Shown one piece after another: positions 1-7,415 of a DNA stretch of 64,000 nucleotides (position 1 is the stretch's first letter; each line of letters starts with the position of its first letter). The translations under genes were made by a program, and so were the position numbers. Location: the NCBI GenBank assembly GCA_964636575.1, contig CAZWSE010000001.1, positions 86,960-150,959 of the forward strand, given 5' to 3'. The stretch comes from CAZWSE01 sp964636575. GTDB taxonomy: Bacteria > Pseudomonadota > Alphaproteobacteria > Rhodobacterales > Rhodobacteraceae. The notes under the pieces are model-generated. The model saw only the letters and a list, made by a program, of their open reading frames with translations, ran no database searches and had not been told where the DNA came from.

Positions 1-120
1 GTTGCCCGTCTGCACCTTGATCGTATCGGCGTGAAGCTGACCAAGATGGACCCTGAACAGGCCGCTTATATTGGCGTGTCTCCGGATGGGCCGTTCAAGC
101 CGGAACACTACCGCTACTAA
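1..120 (+). CDS. ahcY: Adenosylhomocysteinase, C-terminal end (partial)
   Basis: The window opens inside this gene, and the last 39 codons and a TAA stop are visible. They end in the motif KPEHYRY, the hallmark C-terminus of S-adenosylhomocysteine hydrolase, preceded by GVKLTKMDPEQAAYIGV, which is typical of the family tail. The conserved Lys and Tyr of this tail reach into the NAD site of the neighbouring subunit. The enzyme splits S-adenosylhomocysteine into adenosine and homocysteine in the cytosolic methyl cycle. An intrinsic terminator follows directly, so this is the end of its transcription unit. Confidence 0.95.
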   Translation, partial: VARLHLDRIGVKLTKMDPEQAAYIGVSPDGPFKPEHYRY

Positions 121-137
121 GTCGGTTTACAGATGTT

Positions 138-171
138 AAAACGCCTCGCCTGATCCGCGGGGCGTTTTTTC
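138..171 (+). terminator. Rho-independent terminator after ahcY
   Basis: An 8-base stem (aaaacgcc at 138-145 paired with ggcgtttt at 161-168) is followed by a run of T, 18 bases after the ahcY stop codon. Confidence 0.85.
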
Positions 172-279
172 TTGTCGATCACGTTTCTGATGCTTGCATC
201 ACAGTCGGGTGAGCCTATCTGGGCCTGCGCCGTTTTGGCGGGCAGTATGCTGCAGTTGTCATTGATTGGGAGGATCGTA

Positions 280-1251
280 ATGCGTCGAATTGTCGAAACT
301 TGTGTCGCCTTAATTCTTACTGCGACCCTTGCTGTTGCATCCCCCGACTTTTGGAAACACGAATGGCCGAAGACTGATTTCGGTAACACCTCGATCGAAA
401 ACTGGGTCGAGATTCTGTCTGGTGGTCCGCCAAAAGACGGCATCCCCGCGATCAATTCTCCTAAGTTCAGCTACGCTGCCAAGGCGCGCGGTTTAAAACC
501 GAACGAGCCGGTTATAACCGTTGCATTTGATGGTCAGCCCGAGCGTGCTTATCCAGTGCGTTATCTCATGTGGCATGAGATCGTGAACGATCAGATCGGT
601 GGTGTCCCGATTGCCGTTACCTTTTGCCCATTATGCAATTCAGGAGTGACCTTTGACCGACGGACGAAGCTCGGCGTTTTGACGTTTGGCGTGTCTGGCA
701 AGTTGCGCAATTCTGATATGGTCATGTTTGACCGCGAAACCGAAAGCTGGTGGCAGCAGGCTGTAGGTGAGGCGATTGTAGGCGACTTGACCGGTACCGA
801 GCTTACTATGCTGCCCAGTTGGATGGAAAGTTGGGCGCAATTCCGAGACCGTAACAGCCCTAACGCCTTAGTGATGGCCGAACCTGACACGGGGCGTGCC
901 TATGGACGCAACCCCTATGCAGGCTACGACAGTTCATCCCGCCCATTCTTGTATAACGGAGAAATGCCGCCGCATGGTTTGTCGCCTGTCGAGCGGGTTA
1001 TCCGCGTTGGTAACAGGGCTTGGCCGATGAAAGATGTGCGGTCCGTAGGAGAGATCAAACAAGCCGGTGTGACCATCAGTTGGGAAGCCGGACAGGCCTC
1101 TGCGCTTGATACTGCCGTCATTGCTAACGGTCGGGATGTTGGCTCGATACGGGTGCGCGACTCAAAGGGCGATGATGTTGTCCATGACGTAATGTTTGCC
1201 TTTGCTTTCCATGCGTTCTGGCCGGATGGTACTTGGATGCTGGCCCCTTAG
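280..1251 (+). CDS. DUF3179 domain-containing secreted protein
   Basis: A 323-residue protein with an N-terminal signal peptide (about residues 1-21). The DUF3179 signature FCPLCNSGVTFDRR has Cys116 and Cys119, with His99-Glu100 shortly before. The family is of unknown biochemical function; the CxxC pair suggests metal or redox chemistry outside the cytoplasm. The reading frame is open back to 172, but the ATG at 280 is preferred because GGGAGG lies at about 268-273 with normal spacing and only this start puts the signal peptide at the N-terminus. The gene ends tail to tail with the HD gene, the two stop codons overlapping by 4 bases. Confidence 0.85.
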   Translation: MRRIVETCVALILTATLAVASPDFWKHEWPKTDFGNTSIENWVEILSGGPPKDGIPAINSPKFSYAAKARGLKPNEPVITVAFDGQPERAYPVRYLMWHEIVNDQIGGVPIAVTFCPLCNSGVTFDRRTKLGVLTFGVSGKLRNSDMVMFDRETESWWQQAVGEAIVGDLTGTELTMLPSWMESWAQFRDRNSPNALVMAEPDTGRAYGRNPYAGYDSSSRPFLYNGEMPPHGLSPVERVIRVGNRAWPMKDVRSVGEIKQAGVTISWEAGQASALDTAVIANGRDVGSIRVRDSKGDDVVHDVMFAFAFHAFWPDGTWMLAP

Positions 1252-1850
1252 CTTGGGCTGAGTACCGATACGTACCCTTCCCGAATCACATCAGGATCAT
1301 AGGCTTTACGTCCAAAGACCTCGCGCACCAAAGGCTCAAAGCTGTCCAGTGGGTCGCTGTCATAGTCTGGGTCAAACGACGCTTGGTCCCACCGTTCGCA
1401 AAAGGCGGCGCAGGTGTCATAGCAGGGGTGATCTTTGAACCTGTCCCGCGCGTTGCGGTCCCAGCCGTAGTGGTGCCCGTAGTAGAGCATTTGAAAAATG
1501 CCGTGGTGTTCGACTGTCCAAGCCACATCCCAACGCACGAAGGGCCGGATGACCTCCGCCGAGAACCGGTCATGGTTTTGCGGTGCCAACCCGTCGCCAA
1601 TATCATGCAATAAGGCCCCGACGATCCAATCAATGTCTGCTCCTTCACGCCGTGCGCGTGTCGCGGATTGCAGCCCGTGTTCAAGCCGTGTGATCCGGTA
1701 GCCTTCCAACGTGGATTCACCGTGCCTGCGCAGTTCGTCCAGAATGCGGTCGGCGGTCATGGCGTGGAAGCTGTGTTCTTTCTCTGCCAGCAGATCATAG
1801 TCTTCTTTGGTGCCGTCTTTCATCTGGGTAAAGCTAACAGTTTCGGCCAT
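1248..1850 (-). CDS. HD-domain protein, possible PhnZ/MIOX-like diiron oxygenase
   Basis: A 200-residue HD-superfamily protein. Candidate metal ligands are visible in order: His58 (RLEHGLQ), His82-Asp83 (LLHDIGD), His93 (QNHDRF), His115 (VEHHGIF) and an Asp near 155-160. The H...HD...H...H...D order and the EHxLQ motif are those of the mixed-valent diiron oxygenases PhnZ and myo-inositol oxygenase rather than of simple HD hydrolases; the substrate is unknown. The start at 1850 is chosen because AAAGGGA precedes it at good spacing. An in-frame ATG at 1871 has no ribosome site. The gene is transcribed divergently from the extensin-like gene. Confidence 0.75.
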   Translation of the reverse strand: MAETVSFTQMKDGTKEDYDLLAEKEHSFHAMTADRILDELRRHGESTLEGYRITRLEHGLQSATRARREGADIDWIVGALLHDIGDGLAPQNHDRFSAEVIRPFVRWDVAWTVEHHGIFQMLYYGHHYGWDRNARDRFKDHPCYDTCAAFCERWDQASFDPDYDSDPLDSFEPLVREVFGRKAYDPDVIREGYVSVLSPS

Positions 1851-1941
1851 TTGAGTGATCCCTTTTCGCATTTCTTGCGCAGAGCCTTGAAGCTTGCCTG
1901 CACAGTCGTTTTGTTAGGCACCAGCAAACAGGAAAACGCCA

Positions 1942-2685
1942 ATGTATGACACAAAATTCAACCGTCGGGTCCGTCGTTTGGTGTCATTTCTGATCACCGT
2001 GACGGTGTCAGTGGTCATTTGCGGGGGTGTGTATTGGTTGATCACGGACCCTAAGTCTCCTTTGCCGGACGCGTGGAATCCGATCAGCCAGCTGGACGTT
2101 TCAGAGCCTTATACGATGTGGACCGACCTTAAGCTGTCTCGTGCTACCAAGGATTCCGGTTTGTGTTTGGCTGTGCTTGAGGATGCAGACGTGAGCATTT
2201 CCCCAATGGAGGATCTGATCGTATCTGACCAATGTGGCATTGAAGGGCGGGTGACGATGCGGTCGGTTGGGTCTGCGCGTGTAACCCCTGTTGAAACACG
2301 CTGCGCCGTTGCATTGCGCATGGCGATGTGGGAACGGCACGGTATTCAGGTTGCAGCGCAAGCTTATCTGGACCAGCCGGTCGCCCGCATTCATCACTTT
2401 TCAAGCTACAATTGTCGTGCGATGCGCACGGGTACAGGCGCCACGACGCGCATGAGTACCCACGCCACTGCAGATGCGATTGATGTGTCGGGGTTTACCC
2501 TTGCGGATGGTCAAATCATTGACCTTAGGCGGGATTGGGAAGGATCAGACAGTGAGGCTTTGTTCCTGAAAGCTGTCCGAGACAGTGCTTGTGACTGGTT
2601 TGTTACAACCCTGTCGCCGGACTATAACGCATTGCATGCAGACCATTTTCACCTTCAAAACAAGGGATGGGGAACCTGTCGCTAG
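1942..2685 (+). CDS. Extensin-like family protein (LAS-peptidase-like fold)
   Basis: A 247-residue protein with one N-terminal membrane segment (about 11-33) that would anchor it with its domain in the periplasm. The C-terminal extensin-like domain carries MSTHATADAID (His174, Asp181) and HADHFHL (His232, His235, His237). This arrangement matches the zinc-binding SxHxxGxAxD...H pattern of D-Ala-D-Ala carboxypeptidases. Six cysteines (75, 98, 121, 158, 217, 246) may form disulfides. A cell-wall peptidase role is an inference from the fold. AGGA lies at proper distance upstream of the ATG. Confidence 0.82.
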   Translation: MYDTKFNRRVRRLVSFLITVTVSVVICGGVYWLITDPKSPLPDAWNPISQLDVSEPYTMWTDLKLSRATKDSGLCLAVLEDADVSISPMEDLIVSDQCGIEGRVTMRSVGSARVTPVETRCAVALRMAMWERHGIQVAAQAYLDQPVARIHHFSSYNCRAMRTGTGATTRMSTHATADAIDVSGFTLADGQIIDLRRDWEGSDSEALFLKAVRDSACDWFVTTLSPDYNALHADHFHLQNKGWGTCR

Positions 2686-2791
2686 CGCGGGTGAGTGAAA
2701 ATTCCAAATTTTCCCTTTGTTAATACCTGAAATCGGCCCTAATCTGCCCGAACAGCCAAATAATGGCGAAGTCCAATGTGGGAGAATTAGT

Positions 2792-3133
2792 ATGGGCAAA
2801 CGTGATGAACTGATTGCTGTTTATGCAGACGATCTGAAAAACAAATGCGGGATGACACCTGACATGGATCTGTTGACCAAAGTCACAATCGGCTGTGGTC
2901 CGGCAATCTACAACAAAGATGCCTCGACTGTTGCAGGCAGCCAGCCAGATGAGCTGGAAACTGTTAAAAACAACTTCCTGATGAAGAAATTGGGTCTGGC
3001 AGATAGCCCGGCGCTGATGGATGCCATCAAGTCTGTCTTGCAAACTTATGGCCAGTCCGAGCGCAACAAGTATCGCGCCGTGGTTTATTACATGCTGACA
3101 AAGCACTTCAACAAAGAGTCCGTTTACGGCTAA
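2792..3133 (+). CDS. DUF2853 family protein
   Basis: A small 113-residue soluble protein that I recognise as DUF2853, which is highly conserved in Rhodobacterales: MGKRDELI at the start, KCGMTPDMDLLTKVTIGCGP in the middle and KYRAVVYYMLTKHF near the end. Its function is unknown. The ATG at 2792 is preceded by GGGAG seven bases away and is preferred over an in-frame upstream ATG at 2717 that would add an uncharacteristic leader. A terminator follows the stop, so the gene looks monocistronic. Confidence 0.88.
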   Translation: MGKRDELIAVYADDLKNKCGMTPDMDLLTKVTIGCGPAIYNKDASTVAGSQPDELETVKNNFLMKKLGLADSPALMDAIKSVLQTYGQSERNKYRAVVYYMLTKHFNKESVYG

Positions 3134-3156
3134 GCTGTTGAAAATGAGTTAGAAAG

Positions 3157-3185
3157 CGCCTGCTGGTTAAGCGGGCGTTTTTTTT
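3157..3185 (+). terminator. Rho-independent terminator after the DUF2853 gene
   Basis: A seven-base-pair stem (cgcctgc at 3157-3163 with gcgggcg at 3171-3177, one G-T pair) is followed by eight T residues. Confidence 0.85.
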
Positions 3186-3315
3186 ATGTGTTGCGTTTTA
3201 ATGGCTTAACGATTGAGAAATTTGGCTATTGAGCGTAAGACTTTGTTATCGGGCCAGGAGGCCGGAACCTAATTCAGTTACATGTGTGGTGGCCCAGTTT
3301 GGGAACACATGGGGG

Positions 3316-3345
3316 GAGGGGTTCTGGCGTTGGTCAGGACCCCTC
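3316..3345. terminator. Strong hairpin in the 3134-3359 intergenic region
   Basis: An 11-base arm gaggggttctg (3316-3326) pairs with caggacccctc (3335-3345) with one G-T pair and an 8-base loop. It lies 14 bases downstream of the minus-strand DUF1761 stop and could end that transcript, but the T-run on either strand is poor. The rest of the 226-base gap shows no gene. Confidence 0.5.
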
Positions 3346-3359
3346 TATAGTTTTAGGCA

Positions 3360-3755
3360 TTAGAACAACCCTAGGATTGCTCCCATTATTGCGCATCCGA
3401 ACGTTGCGTATCCGCCGTCTATGATTGTCAGTTTGAACGGTCTCATTCCGTAGGCGTTGTTGATCATAATCCAGGGGCTGATGAAGAAAAGCCCGATCCC
3501 TAGCCCTGAAACCAGCCCTTTGCCAAAGCTCTCAATGCCTGAAAGTTCAAAGGTGTGCCGCATCATACCGGCAACCAAAAGCATCGCAAAAGCCGCTAAA
3601 ACGTATGGAATAGGCGAAGACATGCCTTCGGGCTTGCCGTCTGGTCCCATCAATATACGCGCCGCATCCATCCAAGGTTTTGCCAAAACCATGTACCAGA
3701 TTGCCCCAAACCCAAACCCTGCAACTGCTGCCACAAAAACCGAAAGAAATTCCAT
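3360..3755 (-). CDS. DUF1761 family membrane protein
   Basis: A 131-residue inner-membrane protein with four predicted helices: about 3-22, 48-68, 77-98 and 110-130. The pattern FGFGAIWYMVLAKPWMDA near the N-terminus is typical of DUF1761. The molecular function of the family is unknown. GGGAGA lies six bases upstream of the ATG. The gene has its own leader and a hairpin behind it, and is probably transcribed alone. Confidence 0.82.
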   Translation of the reverse strand: MEFLSVFVAAVAGFGFGAIWYMVLAKPWMDAARILMGPDGKPEGMSSPIPYVLAAFAMLLVAGMMRHTFELSGIESFGKGLVSGLGIGLFFISPWIMINNAYGMRPFKLTIIDGGYATFGCAIMGAILGLF

Positions 3756-3812
3756 GTCTCTCTCCCTGTGCTGAAACGCAAAGGAAGTCTAAGCTGTGAT
3801 GCCTGCATTTTC

Positions 3813-4232
3813 CTAGGGCTTTGTATTACCCAGATCGCAGACCAAGGCCCATTCATCGGCTGTGACGGGCTGCACAGACAGTCTTGAATTCTTGACCAAG
3901 GCCATGTTTTCCAACCGGCTGTCTTCTTTGATCTGTGCGAGCGTTACCGGCGTCTCAAAGGGCCGCACGGCTTTGATATCTACACATTCCCAAGCCGGAT
4001 TGTCGGTCGTGCTGTCGGGGTGTGCCTCTGCAATGACCTCAACAATACCAACGACCGCCTTGTCGGATTGTGAGTGATAGAAGAACCCAAGATCCCCGAT
4101 CTTCATCTCTCGCATGAAGTTGCGCGCCTGATAATTGCGCACGCCGTCCCATTCTTCGCCCGCGTCGCCCTTTTTGACTTGCGCGTCCCAGCCCCAAGTG
4201 TCCGGTTCCGATTTGAACAACCAATAGGCCAT
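3813..4232 (-). CDS. EVE domain-containing protein
   Basis: A 139-residue single-domain EVE protein (PUA-like fold). It begins YWLFKSEPDTWGWD and continues WDGVRNYQARNFMREMKIGD, both signatures of the family. EVE proteins bind modified bases in nucleic acids; the ligand here cannot be read from sequence. The start at 4232 gives a TAATG overlap with the yciI-like gene upstream, implying translational coupling. An in-frame ATG at 4253 would lie inside that gene and is rejected. This is the last gene of the tsaD-gpsA-yciI-EVE operon. Confidence 0.9.
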   Translation of the reverse strand: MAYWLFKSEPDTWGWDAQVKKGDAGEEWDGVRNYQARNFMREMKIGDLGFFYHSQSDKAVVGIVEVIAEAHPDSTTDNPAWECVDIKAVRPFETPVTLAQIKEDSRLENMALVKNSRLSVQPVTADEWALVCDLGNTKP

Positions 4233-4504
4233 TATCCGATAACCCGCTTCCATTCGATAAGCTCGACCGATTGGAATAGCCCTGCCTTGGCATAGGGGTC
4301 TGCATTTGCCCAGTTTTGCGCATCGGCCACTGATGGCAGATCAAGTATAATCAAGGATCCAATCATATCCCCTCCGTCGCTGAGCAGCGGCCCTGCCTGC
4401 GCAATCCCGTCTGAGCTTTTGAGGTACGCCAAATGCGCGTCTCTGTTGGCTTTGCGAACTTCGATTGAGCCTTCTTTGTCTTTGGCGATCAGTGCGATCA
4501 ACAT
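4232..4504 (-). CDS. YciI family protein
   Basis: A 90-residue YciI-like protein with a dimeric ferredoxin-like fold. The conserved His of the family is seen in RDAHLAYL, followed by GGDMIGSLIILD and the C-terminal DPYAKAGLFQSVELIEW, all typical. Family members are small putative enzymes, some dehydrochlorinase-like, without a general known function. The gene starts four bases after gpsA and shares the A of its stop with the EVE start, so it lies within the operon. This gene neighbourhood is familiar to me from many alphaproteobacteria. Confidence 0.88.
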   Translation of the reverse strand: MLIALIAKDKEGSIEVRKANRDAHLAYLKSSDGIAQAGPLLSDGGDMIGSLIILDLPSVADAQNWANADPYAKAGLFQSVELIEWKRVIG

Positions 4505-4508
4505 GGCT

Positions 4509-5465
4509 TTATTCCTTTCTGAGTGGTCTGGCCAAAAGAGCGGCCATCGCGTCTTTGATGTTTATCGTTTGATCGAGCAGCCCGACAACTGTTGCGGTGA
4601 TCGGCATATCGATGTTTGCGGCTTGCGCCTGTTTCAGAACCGCCCTTGCTGTTGCCGCACCTTCGACTGTGATGGTTCTGTCAAAAGGCTCGGACCGTCC
4701 GATGGCTTGTCCGAGACTATAGTTCCGTGATTGCGGTGACGTGCAGGTTAGCACCAAGTCCCCGAACCCGGATAAGCCGGCCAGCGTCTCTGGCGCTGCC
4801 CCTTTGTCTTTCGCGAACCGTATCAGCTCAGCGTACCCGCGTGTGAGCAGGGCCGCCCGCGCACTATCGCCATATCCGGCCCCGATTGCGGCCCCGCAAG
4901 CGATTGCCATCACGTTCTTGAGCGCCCCGCCGAGTTCTGCCCCGATGGTATCGTTCGTCGTGTAAATCCGGATATTGCCCTGTGTTAGGGTCTGTTGAAG
5001 GCCCTGCGCCACCTTTTCATCTTTGCAGGCGAGTGTGAGCGCTGTTGGTAACCCCGCCCCGATGTCTTGTGCAAAGCTTGGGCCGGTCAGAAGTGCGGCG
5101 GTCGCTGCAGGTTGTAGCCGTTCCAGCAAGGCGATTGGTCCTTCTCCCGAAGTCAGATCAATACCTTTGCAGCATGCGACTGCGGCTTTACCGGACAGGT
5201 CGATGTCATTCAAAAGTGACTGAAGCTGTTGCATGGGCACGGCCAGTAGGACCGTGTCAGATGCCAGTGCGTCTTGTATGTCTTCTGTGACCGAGAGCTG
5301 ATCAGGGAAGGCTATTCCCTTTAATCGCAGTTTGTTTTCACGGTCTTTCCGCATATCCCGCACGTGCTCAGCATTTCGCGCCCAAAGCGTGACGGGCATG
5401 TGCTGTCCCAATGCGACAGCCAAGCCTGTCCCAAATGCGCCGCCTCCGATGATGCCGAGCGTCAT
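4509..5465 (-). CDS. gpsA: Glycerol-3-phosphate dehydrogenase [NAD(P)+]
   Basis: A 318-residue cytosolic enzyme that reduces dihydroxyacetone phosphate to sn-glycerol 3-phosphate for phospholipid synthesis. The N-terminus has the Rossmann motif GGGAFGTGLA. The middle has ALKNVMAIACGAAIG with the catalytic Lys, followed by AALLTRGYAELIR. Length is normal for the family. The ATG overlaps the tsaD stop as ATGA, so translation is probably coupled to tsaD. Confidence 0.96.
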   Translation of the reverse strand: MTLGIIGGGAFGTGLAVALGQHMPVTLWARNAEHVRDMRKDRENKLRLKGIAFPDQLSVTEDIQDALASDTVLLAVPMQQLQSLLNDIDLSGKAAVACCKGIDLTSGEGPIALLERLQPAATAALLTGPSFAQDIGAGLPTALTLACKDEKVAQGLQQTLTQGNIRIYTTNDTIGAELGGALKNVMAIACGAAIGAGYGDSARAALLTRGYAELIRFAKDKGAAPETLAGLSGFGDLVLTCTSPQSRNYSLGQAIGRSEPFDRTITVEGAATARAVLKQAQAANIDMPITATVVGLLDQTINIKDAMAALLARPLRKE

Positions 5466-6559
5466 GCCTTGGCCCCCTTCTTTCCGCTTCCGATCAAGGC
5501 AGCGCTTTTTTGGTCCAGTGGCCAGCGTGGCCGTGCGGCGAGCATCATGTCATCCGTCAATCCGGCCTCAAACCGTTCAAGTCCGGCGTAGGCGATCATA
5601 GCTGCGTTGTCGGTACAAAGTGCGAGCGGTGGAGCCAGAAAACCAGTGTCTGTTTCTGCGCAAATAGTCTCTAATGCGGTTCGAATGGTCTGGTTCGCAG
5701 CCACCCCGCCCGCCACAGCAAGCGTTCCAGTGTCGTTTGCTTCATCTATGTATATCGACAGCGCTTTCCGCGCTTTTTGTGACAGAACGTCCGCAACTGC
5801 CGCTTGAAAGCTGGCGGCAAGGTCTGCTTGATCCTGCGCCGTTAATCCGTGTTGTGCGGCAATTACCTTGTCCCGCGCCCGCAGGACTGCGGTTTTGAGG
5901 CCGGAGAAAGACATGTTGCAGTCGTCTCTGTCTGCAAGTGGTCTAGGGAGATTGAAGCGCTTTGCGTCGCCGGAAAGGGCCGCCTTTTCGATAGAAGGCC
6001 CGCCTGGTTGCGGCAGTCCTATAAGCCGTGCGACCTTGTCGAACGCTTCCCCCGGTGCGTCATCGATCGTGCCGCCAAGACGTGTGTAGTCATCATGCCC
6101 GCGCACGATCAGAAACTGGCAATGCCCGCCTGAAACCAGCAGCATGAGATATGGAAATTCGATCTGGTCGGTCAGCCGTGGCGTTAATGCATGTCCTGCA
6201 AGATGGTTAACCCCGATCAAGGGCAACCCAGTGGCTGCACAGATGCCTTTTGCGCACATAACACCTGATAAAACCCCCCCGATAAGGCCCGGACCCGCTG
6301 TTACTGCGACCGCATCTATGTCGGACAAGGTGGTTCCTGCAGCTTTTAACGCTTCTTCGACAGAGATATCGAGTTTCTCAGCGTGTGCCCGCGCTGCGAT
6401 TTCCGGCACGACCCCGCCAAAGCCTGCGTGAAGTTGGGTTTGCCCGTAGACAATCGACGACAGAATTTTGGCGTTTCCAGACCCAGTTTTGCGCAAAACG
6501 GCCGCCGCTGTGTCATCACAACTGCTTTCCAGACCAAGAATTGTGACTGTGTTCGTCAT
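5462..6559 (-). CDS. tsaD: tRNA N6-threonylcarbamoyladenosine transferase subunit TsaD
   Basis: A 365-residue ASKHA-fold ATPase of the Kae1/TsaD family that transfers the threonylcarbamoyl group to A37 of ANN-decoding tRNAs. It begins TVTILGLESSCDDTAAAV. The metal-binding motif NHLAGH spans residues 118-123, and SGGHCQFLIV and CTDNAAMIAYAG are also present. The start at 6559 fits the usual N-terminus; the frame is open to 6613 but that extension is not family-like. tsaD is divergent from hemD with a 72-base gap and heads the tsaD-gpsA-yciI-EVE operon. Confidence 0.96.
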   Translation of the reverse strand: MTNTVTILGLESSCDDTAAAVLRKTGSGNAKILSSIVYGQTQLHAGFGGVVPEIAARAHAEKLDISVEEALKAAGTTLSDIDAVAVTAGPGLIGGVLSGVMCAKGICAATGLPLIGVNHLAGHALTPRLTDQIEFPYLMLLVSGGHCQFLIVRGHDDYTRLGGTIDDAPGEAFDKVARLIGLPQPGGPSIEKAALSGDAKRFNLPRPLADRDDCNMSFSGLKTAVLRARDKVIAAQHGLTAQDQADLAASFQAAVADVLSQKARKALSIYIDEANDTGTLAVAGGVAANQTIRTALETICAETDTGFLAPPLALCTDNAAMIAYAGLERFEAGLTDDMMLAARPRWPLDQKSAALIGSGKKGAKA

Positions 6560-6631
6560 GGGGCTACCGTTGTCAGATGTCTTGTTCGCAGGTATCACTT
6601 GAGACCTTGGCAAACAATCCCGGTGCCCATG

Positions 6632-7363
6632 ATGCCTGTTTCAGTTCTTTTGACCCGTCCGGCTGCCAGCGCTGCCCGCTTTCAAAAGCTGTTGCAGGAT
6701 CGGCTTGCTGAACAGGTCGAGGTTTTTGTGTCCCCGCTGATCGGTATTGAACCGTGTGTTTCTTCTATTGATCTGTCGGGCTATCAGGGCGTTGTGTTTA
6801 CATCCTCGAACGCGGTGCGCGTTGCGACAGAGCTGATAGGCCACACTGACCTGCCTGCCTATTGCCTCGGCGTCCAAACCACTGCTTTGGCCCGTGAAAA
6901 CGGATGGTCAGCGGTTCAGTATGGTCAAGATGCTCAAACATTAATCACTGCGATTGCTAAAGGTCGTCCACCTGCACCCTTACTGCATCTGTCAGGCGTT
7001 CATACCCGTGGCAATGTCGCCGAGCATTTGACCGATGCAGGTGTTCTGACAGCCGCGCTTGAGATCTATGACCAGCCCGTTTTGCCACTTTCCCCGGAGG
7101 CAGAACGCTTGTTCGTAGGGGGAACCTCAATGATAGTTCCCCTTTTTTCTCCGCGCAGCGCCGCGCAGTTTTGTGCGACTGCGCCCTTTTCAGATGGCGC
7201 GGTCACTGTCGCGATCAGCGATGCGGTTGCCGGCTCTCTTACTGAGCAATGGCGTGGTGGCGTCACAATTGCCGCTGCTCCTACGGCGGATGCAGTAATT
7301 GACGCGATTGAAATGCACGTCAAACGCTTGTCTCGGGTTGAGAGAACGGACGCTGGACAGTAA
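6632..7363 (+). CDS. hemD: Uroporphyrinogen-III synthase
   Basis: A 243-residue HemD-type protein that closes hydroxymethylbilane to uroporphyrinogen III in tetrapyrrole synthesis. The family is poorly conserved, but the start MPVSVLLTRPAASAARF, the GVVFTSSNAV block and the later ISDAVAGSLTEQW segment are characteristic. Two adjacent ATG codons (6629 and 6632) are possible starts; neither has a strong ribosome site. The position divergent from tsaD and upstream of a Mic60 and a hemY gene is the arrangement I recall from alphaproteobacteria. Confidence 0.87.
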   Translation: MPVSVLLTRPAASAARFQKLLQDRLAEQVEVFVSPLIGIEPCVSSIDLSGYQGVVFTSSNAVRVATELIGHTDLPAYCLGVQTTALARENGWSAVQYGQDAQTLITAIAKGRPPAPLLHLSGVHTRGNVAEHLTDAGVLTAALEIYDQPVLPLSPEAERLFVGGTSMIVPLFSPRSAAQFCATAPFSDGAVTVAISDAVAGSLTEQWRGGVTIAAAPTADAVIDAIEMHVKRLSRVERTDAGQ

Positions 7364-7415
7364 GGTTAGCCCACGCGCTCGTGGTGGGTACGAGAATCGA
7401 AGGGGGTTGTAACTG

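Noticed and set aside
172..279. Upstream extension of the DUF3179 gene
   Set aside because: It would place 36 residues before a good signal peptide, and the inner start has the ribosome site.
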